Positions 11,763 through 23,599 of a stretch of 64,000 nt of DNA are shown piece by piece. Every line of letters starts with the position of its first letter. Positions within the stretch are counted from its first letter, which is position 1. Position numbers and translations under genes: made by a program. Source of the stretch: Ophiosphaerella korrae (Eukaryota; Ascomycota; Dothideomycetes; Pleosporales; Phaeosphaeriaceae). The stretch is from the NCBI GenBank assembly GCA_028456385.1, contig JALNQF010000151.1, positions 1-64,000 of the forward strand. Reading direction: 5' to 3'. The notes below the pieces were generated by a model, which ran no database searches, was not told the origin of the DNA, and saw only the letters and a list, made by a program, of their open reading frames with translations.

Positions 11763-12220
11763 GTTATTATTAAATACTATATTATATTATAGCTCTACTC
11801 TACTATACTAAATAAGTATAAAAAAGTAATTAAGTATTTAATAATATTAAATATAAAAGTAGAATAGTATATAATACCTAAAGCCTTTAGAGCTCTATCT
11901 TACGCTTTATATAGCTATAGCTTACTATAGCTTATAGTATAATACTTACTAAATTTAAACTCTATTAAAAATATTTAGTACTTTCTAAAATATTAAGTAT
12001 AGAAGTAGTATTTATATATAAAAGCTAAAATAATATAATATATAAAAGAAAAGTAAAATAAAATTTAAACTAATAACTACTTTAAATATATTAGATCTAT
12101 AAAGTAGTACTATAAGGTAGTAATTATAGTAGGTAGTAGATATATAAAATAGTAACCTAATATATTTTATTTAGTAATCTTTATACAAAAAGGTATAGTT
12201 AATATATCTAGTTAGTAGGG
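11763..12220. repeat. AT-rich tail of the island
   Basis: About 450 bp of A/T-dominated sequence lies between the last recognisable repeat end and normal-composition DNA. No reading frame or RNA gene is apparent. It is probably unassignable transposon debris. Confidence 0.6.
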
Positions 12221-12309
12221 CCCGAACTACGCTAGCAATCCGTATGTGTCCGCCCCTTGTAGTACAAGAGTGGGGTAAGTGCTTGGCATGCATCTCGAAT
12301 TTTTGCCAG

Positions 12310-12346
12310 TTATCGGCAGCGTTTGCCTGGATCCAATTGTTGATAA
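12310..12346 (+). promoter_or_regulatory. Possible GATA-factor sites upstream of xanthine dehydrogenase
   Basis: Two HGATAR-type motifs lie within 165 bp of the start codon: CGATAA on the reverse strand at 12,310-12,315 and TGATAA at 12,341-12,346. A CCAAT box lies between them. Purine-catabolism genes of ascomycetes are known to be activated by the GATA factor AreA under nitrogen limitation. The link here is inference from short motifs. I found no convincing TCGG-N6-CCGA site for the purine-specific activator. Confidence 0.35.
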
Positions 12347-12474
12347 TATGACGTTAGCTGACAAAACGTCGATGATGCCGCTAGCATCCGTAGACTGAGG
12401 GGTCGTTAGCAATTGATGGCCATATTATAACGAAGTATCGCATTGCTGTAGTTTCTTCGCCCCGAGACTTTACG

Positions 12475-15400
12475 ATGACCATGGATTTGCCAATTCCTCC
12501 GAGTTCGACAGCGGCGGAACCACCACGGACGATATCCGCTGTCGATGCATTGACACCGCTCATCAAATCGACATATACTTCACCAGACATTACTTGCTAC
12601 ATTAATGGCCAAAAGACCATCATCGCCAATCCGAACCCACATTGGACGTTGTTGGATTACATCCGTGCACAGCCAAACCTCAAGGGCACAAAGCTAGGAT
12701 GTGGCGAAGGGGGATGTGGTGCTTGCACCATCGTACTGCAGGTACCCGATTATCAGTCTGAAGTCAAGAGGATAAAGCACCTGTCTGTAAATGCGTGCTT
12801 ATTTCCACTTGTCGGCATTGATGGGAAGCATGTCATCACGGTCGAGGGTATTGGCAATGTAGACAACCCGCATCCTCTGCAGGAGAGGATAGCGAAGTTG
12901 CATGGAAGCCAATGTGGTTTTTGCACTCCCGGAATCGTCATGTCGCTATACGCAGTCGTGAGGAATTCATATAACCCGCAAACTAAGAAATTCCATCTGA
13001 ACACACGCGACATTGAATCAGAAGGTCACCTGGATGGAAACCTCTGTCGGTGCACTGGATACAAGCCAATCTTGAACGCAGCAAAATCATTTGTTACAGA
13101 GGACCTTAAAGGCCAACTGGATAAAGATGAACCACCGGCTGTAGATAAAGAGACCGCGAAAGAGACCATCGATGTGGCCTTGCGTGGTTGTGGAGGACTT
13201 GCTAAAGTGTCTTGCGGACGTCCGGGAGGTTGTTGTAGAGATACGCCATCCGACAACGGTTCTAGTGGAGACAAATCCGAGGCATCTTCACCACCAACAG
13301 AGCCTACCTCGCGTTCAGATAATGAGAACATACCTGCTGTTGGTAAGGCAAACCAAAAGACATTAATAGATCCGGAAATTACATGGGTGGAGTATGCAAA
13401 GCCAGTCAAAAGCAGGGAAGACAGTGATGTGAGCCCTGGAAAAAAGACAACAACTTCATTAGCAGAAGCGCCGGTACAATCTATGAAAAAGGGCGTACCC
13501 AGAGTGCAATTCAAAGAGTATATACCAGACACGGAACTCATATTTCCACCATCATTATGGAAATACAAGCCGCAGGCGCTGTGTTATGGCAATGGGAAGA
13601 AAATTTGGTTCAAGCCAACAAATCTTGAGCAACTGGTGGAGCTAAAGGATGCCTTCCCCTCTGCAAAGCTCGTAAGCGGCGCCAGTGAAGTACAGGTTGA
13701 GATTCGTTTCAAGAATTCCGACTTTGCAGTATCTGTATATATTTCAGACATCCCAGAGCTCAGATACACGAAGATTCCACCCGACGCAGAGCTCGAAATG
13801 GCCAAGGAGCTTGTCCTTGCAGCCAATACTCCCCTCACGGAGCTAGAAATAATTTGCAAAGAAGTGTACGCGAAGTTAGGCAAGCGCGCCATGGTGCTTG
13901 AAGCCCTGCGAAAACAGCTACGATATTTTGCTGGAAGACAAATCCGGAATGTTGCATCACTAAGTGGAAATATCGTCACTGCATCACCTATATCTGATGC
14001 TAATCCTGTTTTGTTAGCTGCCAATGCCACCCTAGAAGTAGTCAACAAGAAGGACGGAAAGGTTAATCTACCCATGTCGAATTTCTTCGTTGCCTATCGT
14101 ACAACAACTCTACCACCCGACGCCTTGCTATGCCGTATACGAATTCCACTTGCCCAAAAAGGCTCGCGAGAGGTCTTAAAGGCATACAAGCAAGCGAAGA
14201 GGAAGGATGATGACATTGCCATTGTCACTGCTGCTTTTCGCGTGAGACTCGATCATGAAGGTATCGTCGAAGACGTTTCGATTATCTATGGCGGCATGGC
14301 ACCCACTACCAAGCAGTCAGTGAAAACTTGCAGTGCGGTCCTTGGCAAACAATGGTTTCATTCAGAAACATTGGAGTCTGCTTTGAACGCTCTGCTCGAG
14401 GATTATGACCTCCCATACTCGGTTCCAGGCGGTATGGCGGACTACCGTAAGACGCTGACATTATCGTTATTCTTCCGTTTTTGGCACGAGTCTGCAGCTG
14501 AGCTTGGTCCGCGTGCTGTTGATGAACAAGTCATTGATGAGATTCATCGCGGGTTCTCCAGTGGAAATCGTGATGATTATAATCCTTATGAGCAACGTGT
14601 TGTGGGCAAGCAGGTTGCCCATCTATCTGCGTTGAAGCAATGTACAGGCGAAGCTACTTATGTCGACGATATGCCACGTGTAGACCGAGAACTATTCGGT
14701 GGCTTGGTCATGTCGGCGAAAGCTCACGCAAATATTATCAGTATCGACTGGCAAAGGGCACTTCAGATGCCTGGAGTGGTTGGGTATATTGACAAGAACA
14801 GCATCTCCCCGAGTTCAAATATTTGGGGTTTGATCAAGAAAGATGAGCTTTTCTTTGCTGAAGACAAGGTTCTCTCACACGGCATGGTCATCGGTATGGT
14901 CTATGCGGAAACGGCGCTCGAAGCTCAGACTGCGGCAAAAGCAGTCAAGATTGAATATGAGAATCTTCCAACCATCATAACAATCGACGAAGCCATAGCC
15001 GCGGAAAGCTATTTTCCACACGGGAAATTTCTAAGAAAGGGGCTTGCGATTGAGGACAGAATGAACGAGGCTTTTGCCCGGTGTGATTACACATTCGAAG
15101 GAGTGACTAGAATGGGTGGCCAAGAACATTTTTATCTAGAAACCCACGCAGCTTTGTCAATTCCTGATGAAGACGGAGCGATGGAAGTTTGGTCATCAAC
15201 TCAAAATACGATGGAGACACAAGAATTTGTAAGTGCAGTATTGGGAGTTCCAAGTAATCGCGTCAATGCTCGAGTTAGGCGAATGGGAGGGTAAGTTCAG
15301 CCATGCCTCACATTTGTGATAGTTTAGCTAATCGAGGTAGTGCGTTTGGGGGGAAAGAATCGCGCAGTGTACCATTTGCTGTTTATACCGCTATCGCTGC

Positions 15401-17040
15401 CCGAAAGGAGAAGCGTCCCGTCCGATTAATGCTAAACCGAGATGAAGATATGATTCTTAGTGGCCAAAGACATCCATTCCAAGCGCGTTGGAAGGTCGGT
15501 GTGTCAAAAGCAGGAAAATTACTCGCTCTCGATGCTGACCTTTACAACAATGGGGGCTTCTCGCAGGACATGAGCGGGGCGGTCATGGATCGTTGCTTGA
15601 CTCACTTCGACAACTCATATGAATGCCCCCATGTGTTCATACGTGGCCATGTTTGCAGGACAAATACTCACAGCAATACCGCATATCGGGGATTTGGAGC
15701 GCCTCAGGGGATGTTCTTCGCGGAAACAATCATGTACAAGATTGCCGAAAAATTAAACATCGATGTTGACGAACTTCGGAGGCAGAATCTATACACGGTT
15801 GGAGAGCATACTCCATTCTTTCAAAAGATCGACGAGGATTGGCACATGCCTCTTTTAATGCATCAACTTGCCAAATCGTCCGATTATGAGATGAGAAAGG
15901 CCGCAGTCGCCGATTTTAACTCCAAGAATCGATGGAAAAAGCGAGGGATATGTCTCATTCCATCAAAGTTCGGGCTTAGCTTTGCTACTGCATTGTACCT
16001 CAACCAAGGAGCAGCCTACATCAAAGTATATCATGACGGAAGTGTACTGCTTCATCATGGAGGTACCGAGATGGGGCAAGGCCTCTTCACGAAGATGTGT
16101 CAGATTGCTGCGCAAGAACTTGGAACATCTCTCGATGCAGTATACACACAGGATAGTCAGACTTATCAGATTGCAAACGCTTCACCAACAGCTGCATCCT
16201 CGGGGTCTGACCTGAACGGTATGGCGGTCAAAATCGCGTGTGAACAGATCAACGAGCGCTTGAAACCATATCGAGTTGCTCTTGGTAGTGATGCACCGCT
16301 CAAAGCACTCGCACGTGCTGCTTACCTTGATCGAGTCAATCTTGCAGCAAACGGCTTCTGGAAGATGCCAAAGGTTGGCTATTCCTGGGGAGATACAGAT
16401 TTGACAACTGTAAAGCCGTTGTACTACTACTGGACACAAGGGGCAGCCACCTCCGAAGTTGAGGTGGATCTTTTGACAGGGGATCACACTGTGATTCGAT
16501 CTGATATTATGATGGTATGTATATTCCTGTCTCGATTATCCCAGTATTGACATACACATGAAGGATGTGGGAAACTCGATAAACCCTGCGATTGACTACG
16601 GACAAATTGAGGGCGCTTTCATACAAGGTCAAGGCCTATTTACAATTGAAGAATCTCTCTGGACTCGTGACGGTCAACTATTCACTCGTGGACCTGGAAC
16701 CTATAAGATACCTGGTTTCAGCGATATTCCGCAGATATTCAACGCCTCGATGCTGCGATACGACAATGACGGAAAGCCGTTATCTTGGAATCATTTAAGG
16801 ACTGTGCAAAGCAGTAAGGGTATTGGCGAACCTCCACTGTTTCTGGGAAGTACCGTGTTTTTTGCGCTGAGAGAAGCGATTAGGGCGGCTAGATTGATGC
16901 ATGGAAGGAGTGACGAATGGTCGTTGGATAGTCCGGCAACGGCAGAGCGACTGAGGTTGGCGGTTGGTGATGATTTAGTCGAAAGAGCAAAGACAAAGAA
17001 GGAAGCCGGTGAAACTAGTTTCCTCGTTGCTGTTGCTTGA
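12475..17040 (+). CDS. hxA: Xanthine dehydrogenase (purine hydroxylase I)
   Basis: Oxidises hypoxanthine and xanthine to uric acid in cytosolic purine breakdown. Three exons (12,475-15,290; 15,341-16,514; 16,564-17,040) join in phase to 1,488 residues. The N-terminal 2Fe-2S domain shows GCGEGGCGAC (about residue 75), CGFCTPG (about 146) and CRCTGYKP (about 191). An FAD domain follows (LVSGASEVQVE onward). The molybdenum domain has RMGGAFGGKE across intron 1, AYRGFGAPQG with the substrate-binding Arg, and GIGEPPLFL with the catalytic Glu near residue 1,419. Intron 1 ends after a CTAAT branch site. Intron 2 uses an AAG acceptor. The protein is over 100 residues longer than usual because of a Ser/Thr/Pro/Lys-rich linker (about residues 205-340) between the Fe-S and FAD domains. 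Only about 250 bp separate the gene from the repeat island, yet it looks intact. Confidence 0.95.
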
Positions 17041-17271
17041 ACGCGGGACTCTGCTAGCGTTTCTACTTTGGTATTTTGTGAGTACAACTTTTGGTAACTA
17101 CAGCACATTACACGACATGCTTCCGAAGGCCCAATGTTAAGAACCCTTCCAAAGGAGTTCCGATTTGAAAAGGCAAGTCAAACAGCTAATATAAGTGAGC
17201 TGAATAGCCTCGCCACTGTTGCTTCACGTAAATATTTAGTAGTTGTTCAATTTTGATCCACTACAATGATA

Positions 17272-17501
17272 CAAGGCATAGGTAGTGTAGGTGGGTCCCG
17301 GGCGGCTGGGGTCAAGCGATACCTCTCTACCCGACTGTTTCACCTCAAATCTTCTGTAATTTTGTATTGAAATCTGTGATTTTCAGTCGCCTGCGTGTCC
17401 ACGACTTACTGAAGTTTATATGTAAAACAAGACTGAATCAGGCTTAAGCTACTCCTGCGCACCCCTGCCGCCCGGGGCCCACCTACACTACCTATGCCTT
17501 G
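17272..17501. mobile_element. MITE, 230 bp, TA-flanked with 41-bp inverted repeats
   Basis: The arms 17,272-17,312 and 17,461-17,501 are reverse complements over 41 bp with two mismatches, starting CAAGGCATAGGTAGTG. The dinucleotide TA flanks both ends (17,270-17,271 and 17,502-17,503). TA duplication and this size fit a non-autonomous Tc1/mariner-type MITE. The interior has no coding potential. It keeps CpG- and CpA-rich sequence such as CCCGGGCGGC, so it is not RIP-mutated, as expected for a repeat below the RIP length threshold. It lies in the 3' flank of xanthine dehydrogenase, 371 bp before the next start codon. Confidence 0.85.
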
Positions 17502-17872
17502 TACCATAGTAGGCCTCCGAACATCTCCACAGCACCTTTAGTCCCATCTAGGTGCTGTCGTTTTTTTGTGATGCTAACTTGTCCTGGCTTGGGGCTGAGA
17601 AGTACTTGGCTTTCTCATGTGTCAAGAGAGGCTCACAAGACTTACCCCCACTCTTGGGTGTACAGCTAGTGGCCCAATAACTTCTACGTGACCCCGCTTT
17701 GCGCTACGTCGGCATGCGCGCCATTTTATCGAAGCACAGGCTACCGATAAGATTGCTTCGCTTAGATGCGATGACCGGTGAAGTGGGCTAGTTTAGACGT
17801 GAGCTGCTCAGCCCCCATTAACTAAGTTCATTGACCCCCAACCTTTAATTACTAGCACAACTAAAATTTACT
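17502..17872. other. Upstream region of the C2H2 regulator
   Basis: About 370 bp without an open frame. It contains a CGATAAG GATA-type motif near 17,744 and a stretch with several short GC-rich inverted words. No RNA gene is recognisable. Confidence 0.4.
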
Positions 17873-20800
17873 ATGGATACCACAGTGTCCGATCATGCGA
17901 ACCAAATGCCCCGAGGTCGAAAGAGAACGGATGCCCCACATAAGAATGAGAGTAAGAGATTCAGCTGTCAACACGAGGGATGTGGGCGGACGTTCACACG
18001 TGGGGAGCATTTATCACGTCACATATTGAATCACTCGGCTGGAGAACATACCTGTGCCAGATGTCGAGCCCACTTTAAAAGACACGACTTACTTGGTATG
18101 AACCCCATTTCCCTTGGTTCATGTACCTGATAGCATTGTCCCTAATACCAAAACTTTTGATATCAACAGTTGTGCGAAAAGATTTCTCTGAAATTGAATG
18201 CTCCAGTCTCTATAAAGCCTATCAAGAGGGATTCCTCGGGTTAGCTAGATAAAACACATATGCTAATAATACATCTAGAAAGGCATATCGCTCGCCATCA
18301 GCAGAAAGATGAGGAAGCTGGAGCTGGGGGTTGTGGTGTCCTAAATACCCGAAAGGTATGTAAATTTTGTATGAAACATGCTCGATGCATAGGCTAATAT
18401 CTATCGCTGTTCTCATAGCGCATGTGGAAAGACTTAGGAGGAGAAATCGTGACAAAAAAGCCTACATTATCAAATAATTCTCAAATGCTAGAGCGCCCTC
18501 CACAAACACAGCACGAGAATAGTTTTCAGTTGTTGCCTGACTTAGCACTCTCTAAGAATCAACAAAACGGTGCCCCAATTTCACCGCCGATTTCGAACAA
18601 TTCGCGTACTCAGTCATGGGATGATCACGATCCCTCAAGTTACCCCCAATTCGCTCCTGATTCCACACTCCCAGATCCCAGCTCATACCCTCAGCTAGAT
18701 CAAGAAATCTGGCCTCAGCCTCAGTCTGACCCATTTGGTTCAACTGTTTTCGATGATACTTCCTTCGATGTGATCTTCAATCCAGACACAGCAAGTTCGT
18801 TCAACAATCCGGTTACTACAATGAGCAACTATAACTGGTTGTTTGACATGGATCTTTCGAAAGAGCATCAAATCCAGCAAGAGAATATGCCAAATTCAAT
18901 CTCCGCTTCCAATTTCGACAATAGCGTCGTGCCAACGCCAGGCAACGCATTTGATATGCAAATAGGCCACATAAATGTCGATAAGCCAATAACAACGCAC
19001 AGCCATCTTGAATCTCATACCTCTCATCAAACTGACACATCGCAACACCAAGAATCAACACTGAATTTAATAGTGCCGCCCTTGAGAGAATCAAGCGATG
19101 AAACTCGTCAAAACGAGGCTACTCGACAAATACAAGTTGAGTCACCACCTGAACTCGAACACCCCCTATCGATGCTTCAACCACTAAGAAGCTTGCCTAA
19201 AATTGATGATTTGACTCGAGCACAGCTGTTAGATTTGATTGATACCACGCAACCCACGGCACCCGATGGAAGCATTGTCATGCGAGATCACCCTCTGCTT
19301 ACGCTCGCTTGCCTGCAGACATACTCAGACCTTTTTTTCACGAGATTCAACACTGCTTACCCACTCATACACCTTTCTACTTTTGTCCCAATAGAAACGG
19401 ACTCCTTGCTTCTTATCTCAGTCCTGCTACTAGGAGCAACATATGGTGAAAAGGATGCGTATCAACTTGCAGTAAGTACCTAGCATGCAGTACTTGCTAA
19501 ATATTCGCTAAACGGATCAAGATCTGTATCCATGACAATATCCGACCACAAATCTTCGCAAATGCCGGCTTCTCCGCCAAACCCGAGCTGTGGGTGCTTC
19601 AGACTATTCTCCTTGTTGAGTGTTTCGGCAAAAGTCGGGCTGGCCAAAAGCAGCACGAGATGTCTCACCTTTTCCATGGGCTTCTCATCAACCTTATTCG
19701 CCGAAGTGATTGTCAAACAATACGTACGCCTACGCTAGAAGATGGGTCCGGAAATCTAGAGGATGATTGGCGGGCCTGGTGTGATGTGGAGCAGAAAAAG
19801 AGACTTGCTTTTCTGTGTTTCATGTGGGATACGCAGCACGCTGTACTTTTCTGCCAGTCGTTGTGTATGTCTGCCTTTGAGCTCCGTTCCAGTTTGCCGT
19901 GTGATCAGTCACTCTGGGAAGCAGGCTCAGCAGAAATATGGCAGCAGTTGCGATACACGAAGCCCACGACACCGGGATTCCTCTCGTGTTTGAAAATGTA
20001 TCTCCACCCGAACGCCTCAAAAGTTCCTCGAAATCTGAATGCCTTTTCCAGATCGCTTCTGTTACACGGATTGATGTCAGTGGCATGGGACATGCAGCGA
20101 CGCGATCAAACATCCCTAGGTGCCATCGATGCGCATCCGCTTGGGAACTGGCAAACACGCCTAGAGGTCTCGTATAAAGCATGGCAAAAAGATTACGAGG
20201 TTTTCTGCTCTCATTGTATGACGCATCTCCCCTCGCCTGACCATTACCTTGCGAGGGAATTGCAAACTGTCCGCGCTGCCACACTAGCCCTATTCCATTC
20301 TGCATGTATCCTGCTAGACACTCCCTTTCTCGACCTCCAGATATACGCAGGAGCGCGACACATACTTGGTCGGCCGGTAGCCCGTCATGACTACGTTCGT
20401 TCACAGCGTGTAGTTAAAAAGTGGGTAACAAAGAACCCTACAGAAGCAGCCAAAGCCGTCTGGCACGCGGCAGCCCTAGTAGCCGATGGTGTTGATATTT
20501 TCGATGGCGACTTAAATGGTGATGACAGCATTAGTGGACGACTGTGGCATCACCCTTGGTCGGTTTACCTGGGTGCACTTATCATATGGGGTGTCTGGTA
20601 TGCGCATCCAGTATCAGTGGCACCTGAGCAGCGCCTTCATGTACAAGAAGAGGAAGATGAGATCATCTGGGACCCAAAGGCTGAGATGAAGGTGTTATTG
20701 GAGAGAGTCACAAATAATGATCTGAACAAGTTATTGGGGATCAGCTACGTTGGTGGCATTGCGAATATGCTAGGAAAAAAGGGGACAAACAGCCTCGCGG

Positions 20801-20919
20801 TCGTGGTGAGTCAGTGTTTGAGTAAGGTCAGATGGGCGGTGGTATATGATGGGATGATGGTCCTCAGAGGCCTTGTTCAATGGCGTTTGGTTGGAGGTGG
20901 AGGACTTGGTTCGATATGA
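17873..20919 (+). CDS. C2H2 zinc-finger regulator with fungal-specific domain
   Basis: A probable nuclear transcription factor of 916 residues. Four exons join in phase: 17,873-18,095; 18,279-18,355; 18,419-19,471; 19,522-20,919. Two C2H2 fingers lie in the first 100 residues: CQHEGC...HLSRHILNH, then CARCRAHFKRHDLLERHIARH, the second interrupted by intron 1. They are followed by the RHQQKDEEAG...LNTRKRMWKD linker typical of this family. A long Gln/Ser/Pro-rich middle carries probable activation sequence. The fungal-specific factor domain starts near residue 420 (LFFTRFNTAYPLIHLSTF) and continues through ELWVLQTILLVECFGKSRAG and HLFHGLLINLIRR. Introns are 183, 63 and 50 bp. It sits between xanthine dehydrogenase and an amidase, so a nitrogen-source role is possible but unproven. 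Confidence 0.9.
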
Positions 20920-21019
20920 AAGGTGTTGCGATAGGTCAGATGCTTTGTTCAATGGATGTCTCAGACTTTCGAGTATAAGCCTTTGTATGTAGTGTGCAGG
21001 ATCAAGCTAAATGAGGTCA

Positions 21020-23090
21020 CTATGAATCCTGCACAGCTAAACCGGCCGAAGTCAACCCTCGTAGGATATCATCGACGGCTTTGGCTGCACCAAGCGCTTT
21101 CTCTTCCTGCAACCGGCGCGCTACAATCTGCATACCTATAGGCATACCATCCATAGCTTCTAGGTCAAAAAGCTTGGCGTTCCATTCATCGAGCACATTC
21201 CTGGGCTGTACGTCAATTGCAGTCCTCCCATCAAGTTCTTTTGAAACATGGCCGGCAGGTATGACTGCCGCAGGATAATCGACAAAGTTGAAGACTTTGG
21301 TATATCCTACCCATCGACACGTGCGATGCGGCACTGCCGAATGAGGCATAACTGGTGTGAGCAAAATATCAATCTGTCTTCCTGTCTTGGTTGATTTGGA
21401 AGAGTTCCAGAGATCAAGAAATCTCTTTTGTGCGGCAAACTTATGCTTGTTGAGTTGCCAGTAATCATACACCGAGATAGGCTTTCCTCTATTGAGAAGT
21501 GCCTCAACGTGGGGTATGAAGGGTTCCCCTCCAGCTTCTACATCTTTCCGAATGTCTTCACCGCCATCTGCTGTGTAGAATTGATCCTGTGTTTGACATT
21601 AACTAGCATAACACAATTTTTGCAAGTTCTCACTCACCATGATGTCAATGCAGTCTTGATGTAGGCTACCTGGTATCCATGGCACAGTCTCATGTCCTGC
21701 CAACTCTAACTTCGCTACAACTTCTTCTAGTACGCGAATGACTGGGGCATGAGGTCTCACCACTCCATCGTCTCGCATAACGGCAATGACTAGTGGGCGG
21801 GAATATGCTTCATCAAATACGTCGGAACGCCACGGCACCGGACAACATTTGGGGTCATGGTCCCACGGAGTGGAATCAATGACAGCTCTTGTGGCTGCTA
21901 TAAGCGAATCAATATCTCGGGCCATGGGCCCAACAACTGACGGTACATGCTCTTGCCCCCCTGTCGAAACGGACACGCCATGGTATGGAAGGCGAGTACT
22001 CTACGGAGTATTCAGCGCAGTCCCTCGTAAAACCGATGGATAACTAAAAGGGTTAAACCTACACTGGGTTTAAAACCATATGTGCCGTTCATATGAGAAG
22101 GGATGCGTATGCTTCCACCAATATCGGTGCCCCAACCCACGACTGTGGCTCCAAGCGATAGAAGGGCAGCTTCACCACCAGTGGAACCGCCTGGGGTGTA
22201 AGCGGGATTATCCGGATGTACAGTCAACCCCCACAACGGGTTGTCTGTTTCACACCACTGAACAACATTACCTTTCCTGCCGTTATGCAAGGCTTTGTAA
22301 GAGAGTTTTGACTAGGTATGGTATACTTACCATGATGCTTTGTGGTAAGTTTGACTTGGCAATGATAATTGCCCCCATTCGCCTTAGTAGTGAGACTAAG
22401 ACGCAGTCTTGAGTCGCCGGCTTGAACGCTCGACCGACATACCCGAGGGTGCTATCGTACCCGGTGACATCAAACTGGTCTTTGAGGGTCATTGGCACTC
22501 CATGTAGCGGTCCTACGAGCCGTTTGTTCTTTTTGAATAGGCGGTCAAGTTCATTGGCCTGCTTGATGGCTTCTTCGAACAGAATTTCGGTAAGGCTGAA
22601 TCACACAGTTAGCCAAATCTCTGGGATGCGACCATGTCACAACGTGCCAATTCGTCTGTGCGTAGATTCAGCTAGGGGTTCGTTGAACTTGGGGTGGGGG
22701 CCAGCCTTTACACGTCTGTGTGCTTCGATGGATCTACATGAAGTGGCGTGAGCATGATGTGATGAGTCGGATGCGGTGAGGTCTACCGGTTGATGTAGGC
22801 AATGCACAGCTCTGAGGCTGTCACATGGCCGGCAGATATCGTTCGCTGCACGTCTGCGATACTGGCGATGGCTGCAGGCGGTTGCGCATCAACGTTAGAC
22901 TGTTGGGATATATCGGCGTGAGGCGACTACCGCCTGTTAATTGCGCAGGGTCCAAGGAGGCAACGGAAGATAAGAGGGATACCCTGGCTGGAGCCGTGTG
23001 GCTCTCGAGAAAGCTCGAAATAGCATTATCACGAAGCATGCGCTTCCGTGCAGCCAGCAGCGACCATTGCGGAGCATCGGAGGGCGTCAT
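21020..23090 (-). CDS. Amidase (amidase-signature family)
   Basis: Hydrolyses an amide to acid plus ammonia; the substrate is not predictable. Seven exons on the reverse strand (23090-22983, 22899-22787, 22733-22644, 22595-22331, 22257-22063, 22000-21638, 21586-21020) close in phase to 566 residues, the usual size for fungal acetamidase-like enzymes. The catalytic triad is visible: Lys in PMTLKDQFDV (about residue 143), the cis-Ser in GGSTGGEAA (about 217) and the nucleophilic Ser in GTDIGGSIRIP (about 241). The C-terminal part carries the family's LDEWNAKLFDLEAMDGMPIG-type ending with GMQIVARRLQEEK. Introns are 48-83 bp. The first intron (22,982-22,900) is the least certain, and one donor is GTTGTG. 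The gene is convergent with the C2H2 regulator, with about 100 bp between stops. Confidence 0.9.
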
Positions 23091-23599
23091 GTCGTGAGCA
23101 AGCTGACAGTTGGGGGGGTAGAGTGGTGGTGGAGGATGCTGTTGCGGTAAGCTACCCAGGCAAAGTGATTTAGGAGGTAACTATCTGCCATGGTCAAGCC
23201 AATTCTATATAAGAGCAATTTGTTCCCAGGCACCATAGGCACCGTTGCCGGGATTTTCATGGCTTGGTCCTGGTCCTGTGGGAACAGTGGGGGGAGATGC
23301 AGGGGCCCCAGGAAGCCTTCTGGCCTCGGCGCTTCCTCCATCAGACGACCAAAACATACTCACTCAGAACGCGTATTGCAGCAGGTCCCTTGTCTCAATC
23401 ACCCCATGGAACTAAGGAAAAAAAATCTTCTTCGCGCTGCAGCCACAAGACGTGCCCTCAGACTAGACAATGGCTAATCTCCAAGAGTTGAAAATGGGCA
23501 GACGCCGGGCAGCGATTCCGTGTTTGCCCCTCCTAATTCTCACCCCCATTCTAGCACCTGAAGCGGTTGGTGCCACTCAGAGCCAGCACGCTTTATAGA
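23091..23599. promoter_or_regulatory. Divergent promoter, amidase / flavoprotein monooxygenase
   Basis: This 509-bp gap separates two divergent genes. It contains a CCAAT box directly followed by CTATATAAG (about 23,200-23,213) in forward orientation, nearly 390 bp before the monooxygenase ATG. If that TATA is used, the monooxygenase has a long 5' leader. No protein-coding frame is convincing. Confidence 0.4.

Larger units (their letters stand above)
1..12220. repeat. AT-rich RIP-degraded repeat island
   Basis: This block is dominated by A and T. CpA and TpG are nearly absent while TpA is everywhere, which is the signature of repeat-induced point mutation in ascomycetes. No reading frame exceeds about 76 codons on either strand, yet recognisable retrotransposon protein remnants can be read through stops at former Gln and Trp codons. 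The island ends abruptly near 12,220, where sequence of normal composition begins just before a conserved gene. It contains a nested pair of transposons described separately. The left edge is cut by the window, so its true size is unknown. Confidence 0.93.

Noticed and set aside
13026..14075. Long reverse-strand frames opposite xanthine dehydrogenase (180 and 163 codons)
   Set aside because: They are complementary shadows of a strongly conserved coding exon and show no domain of their own.
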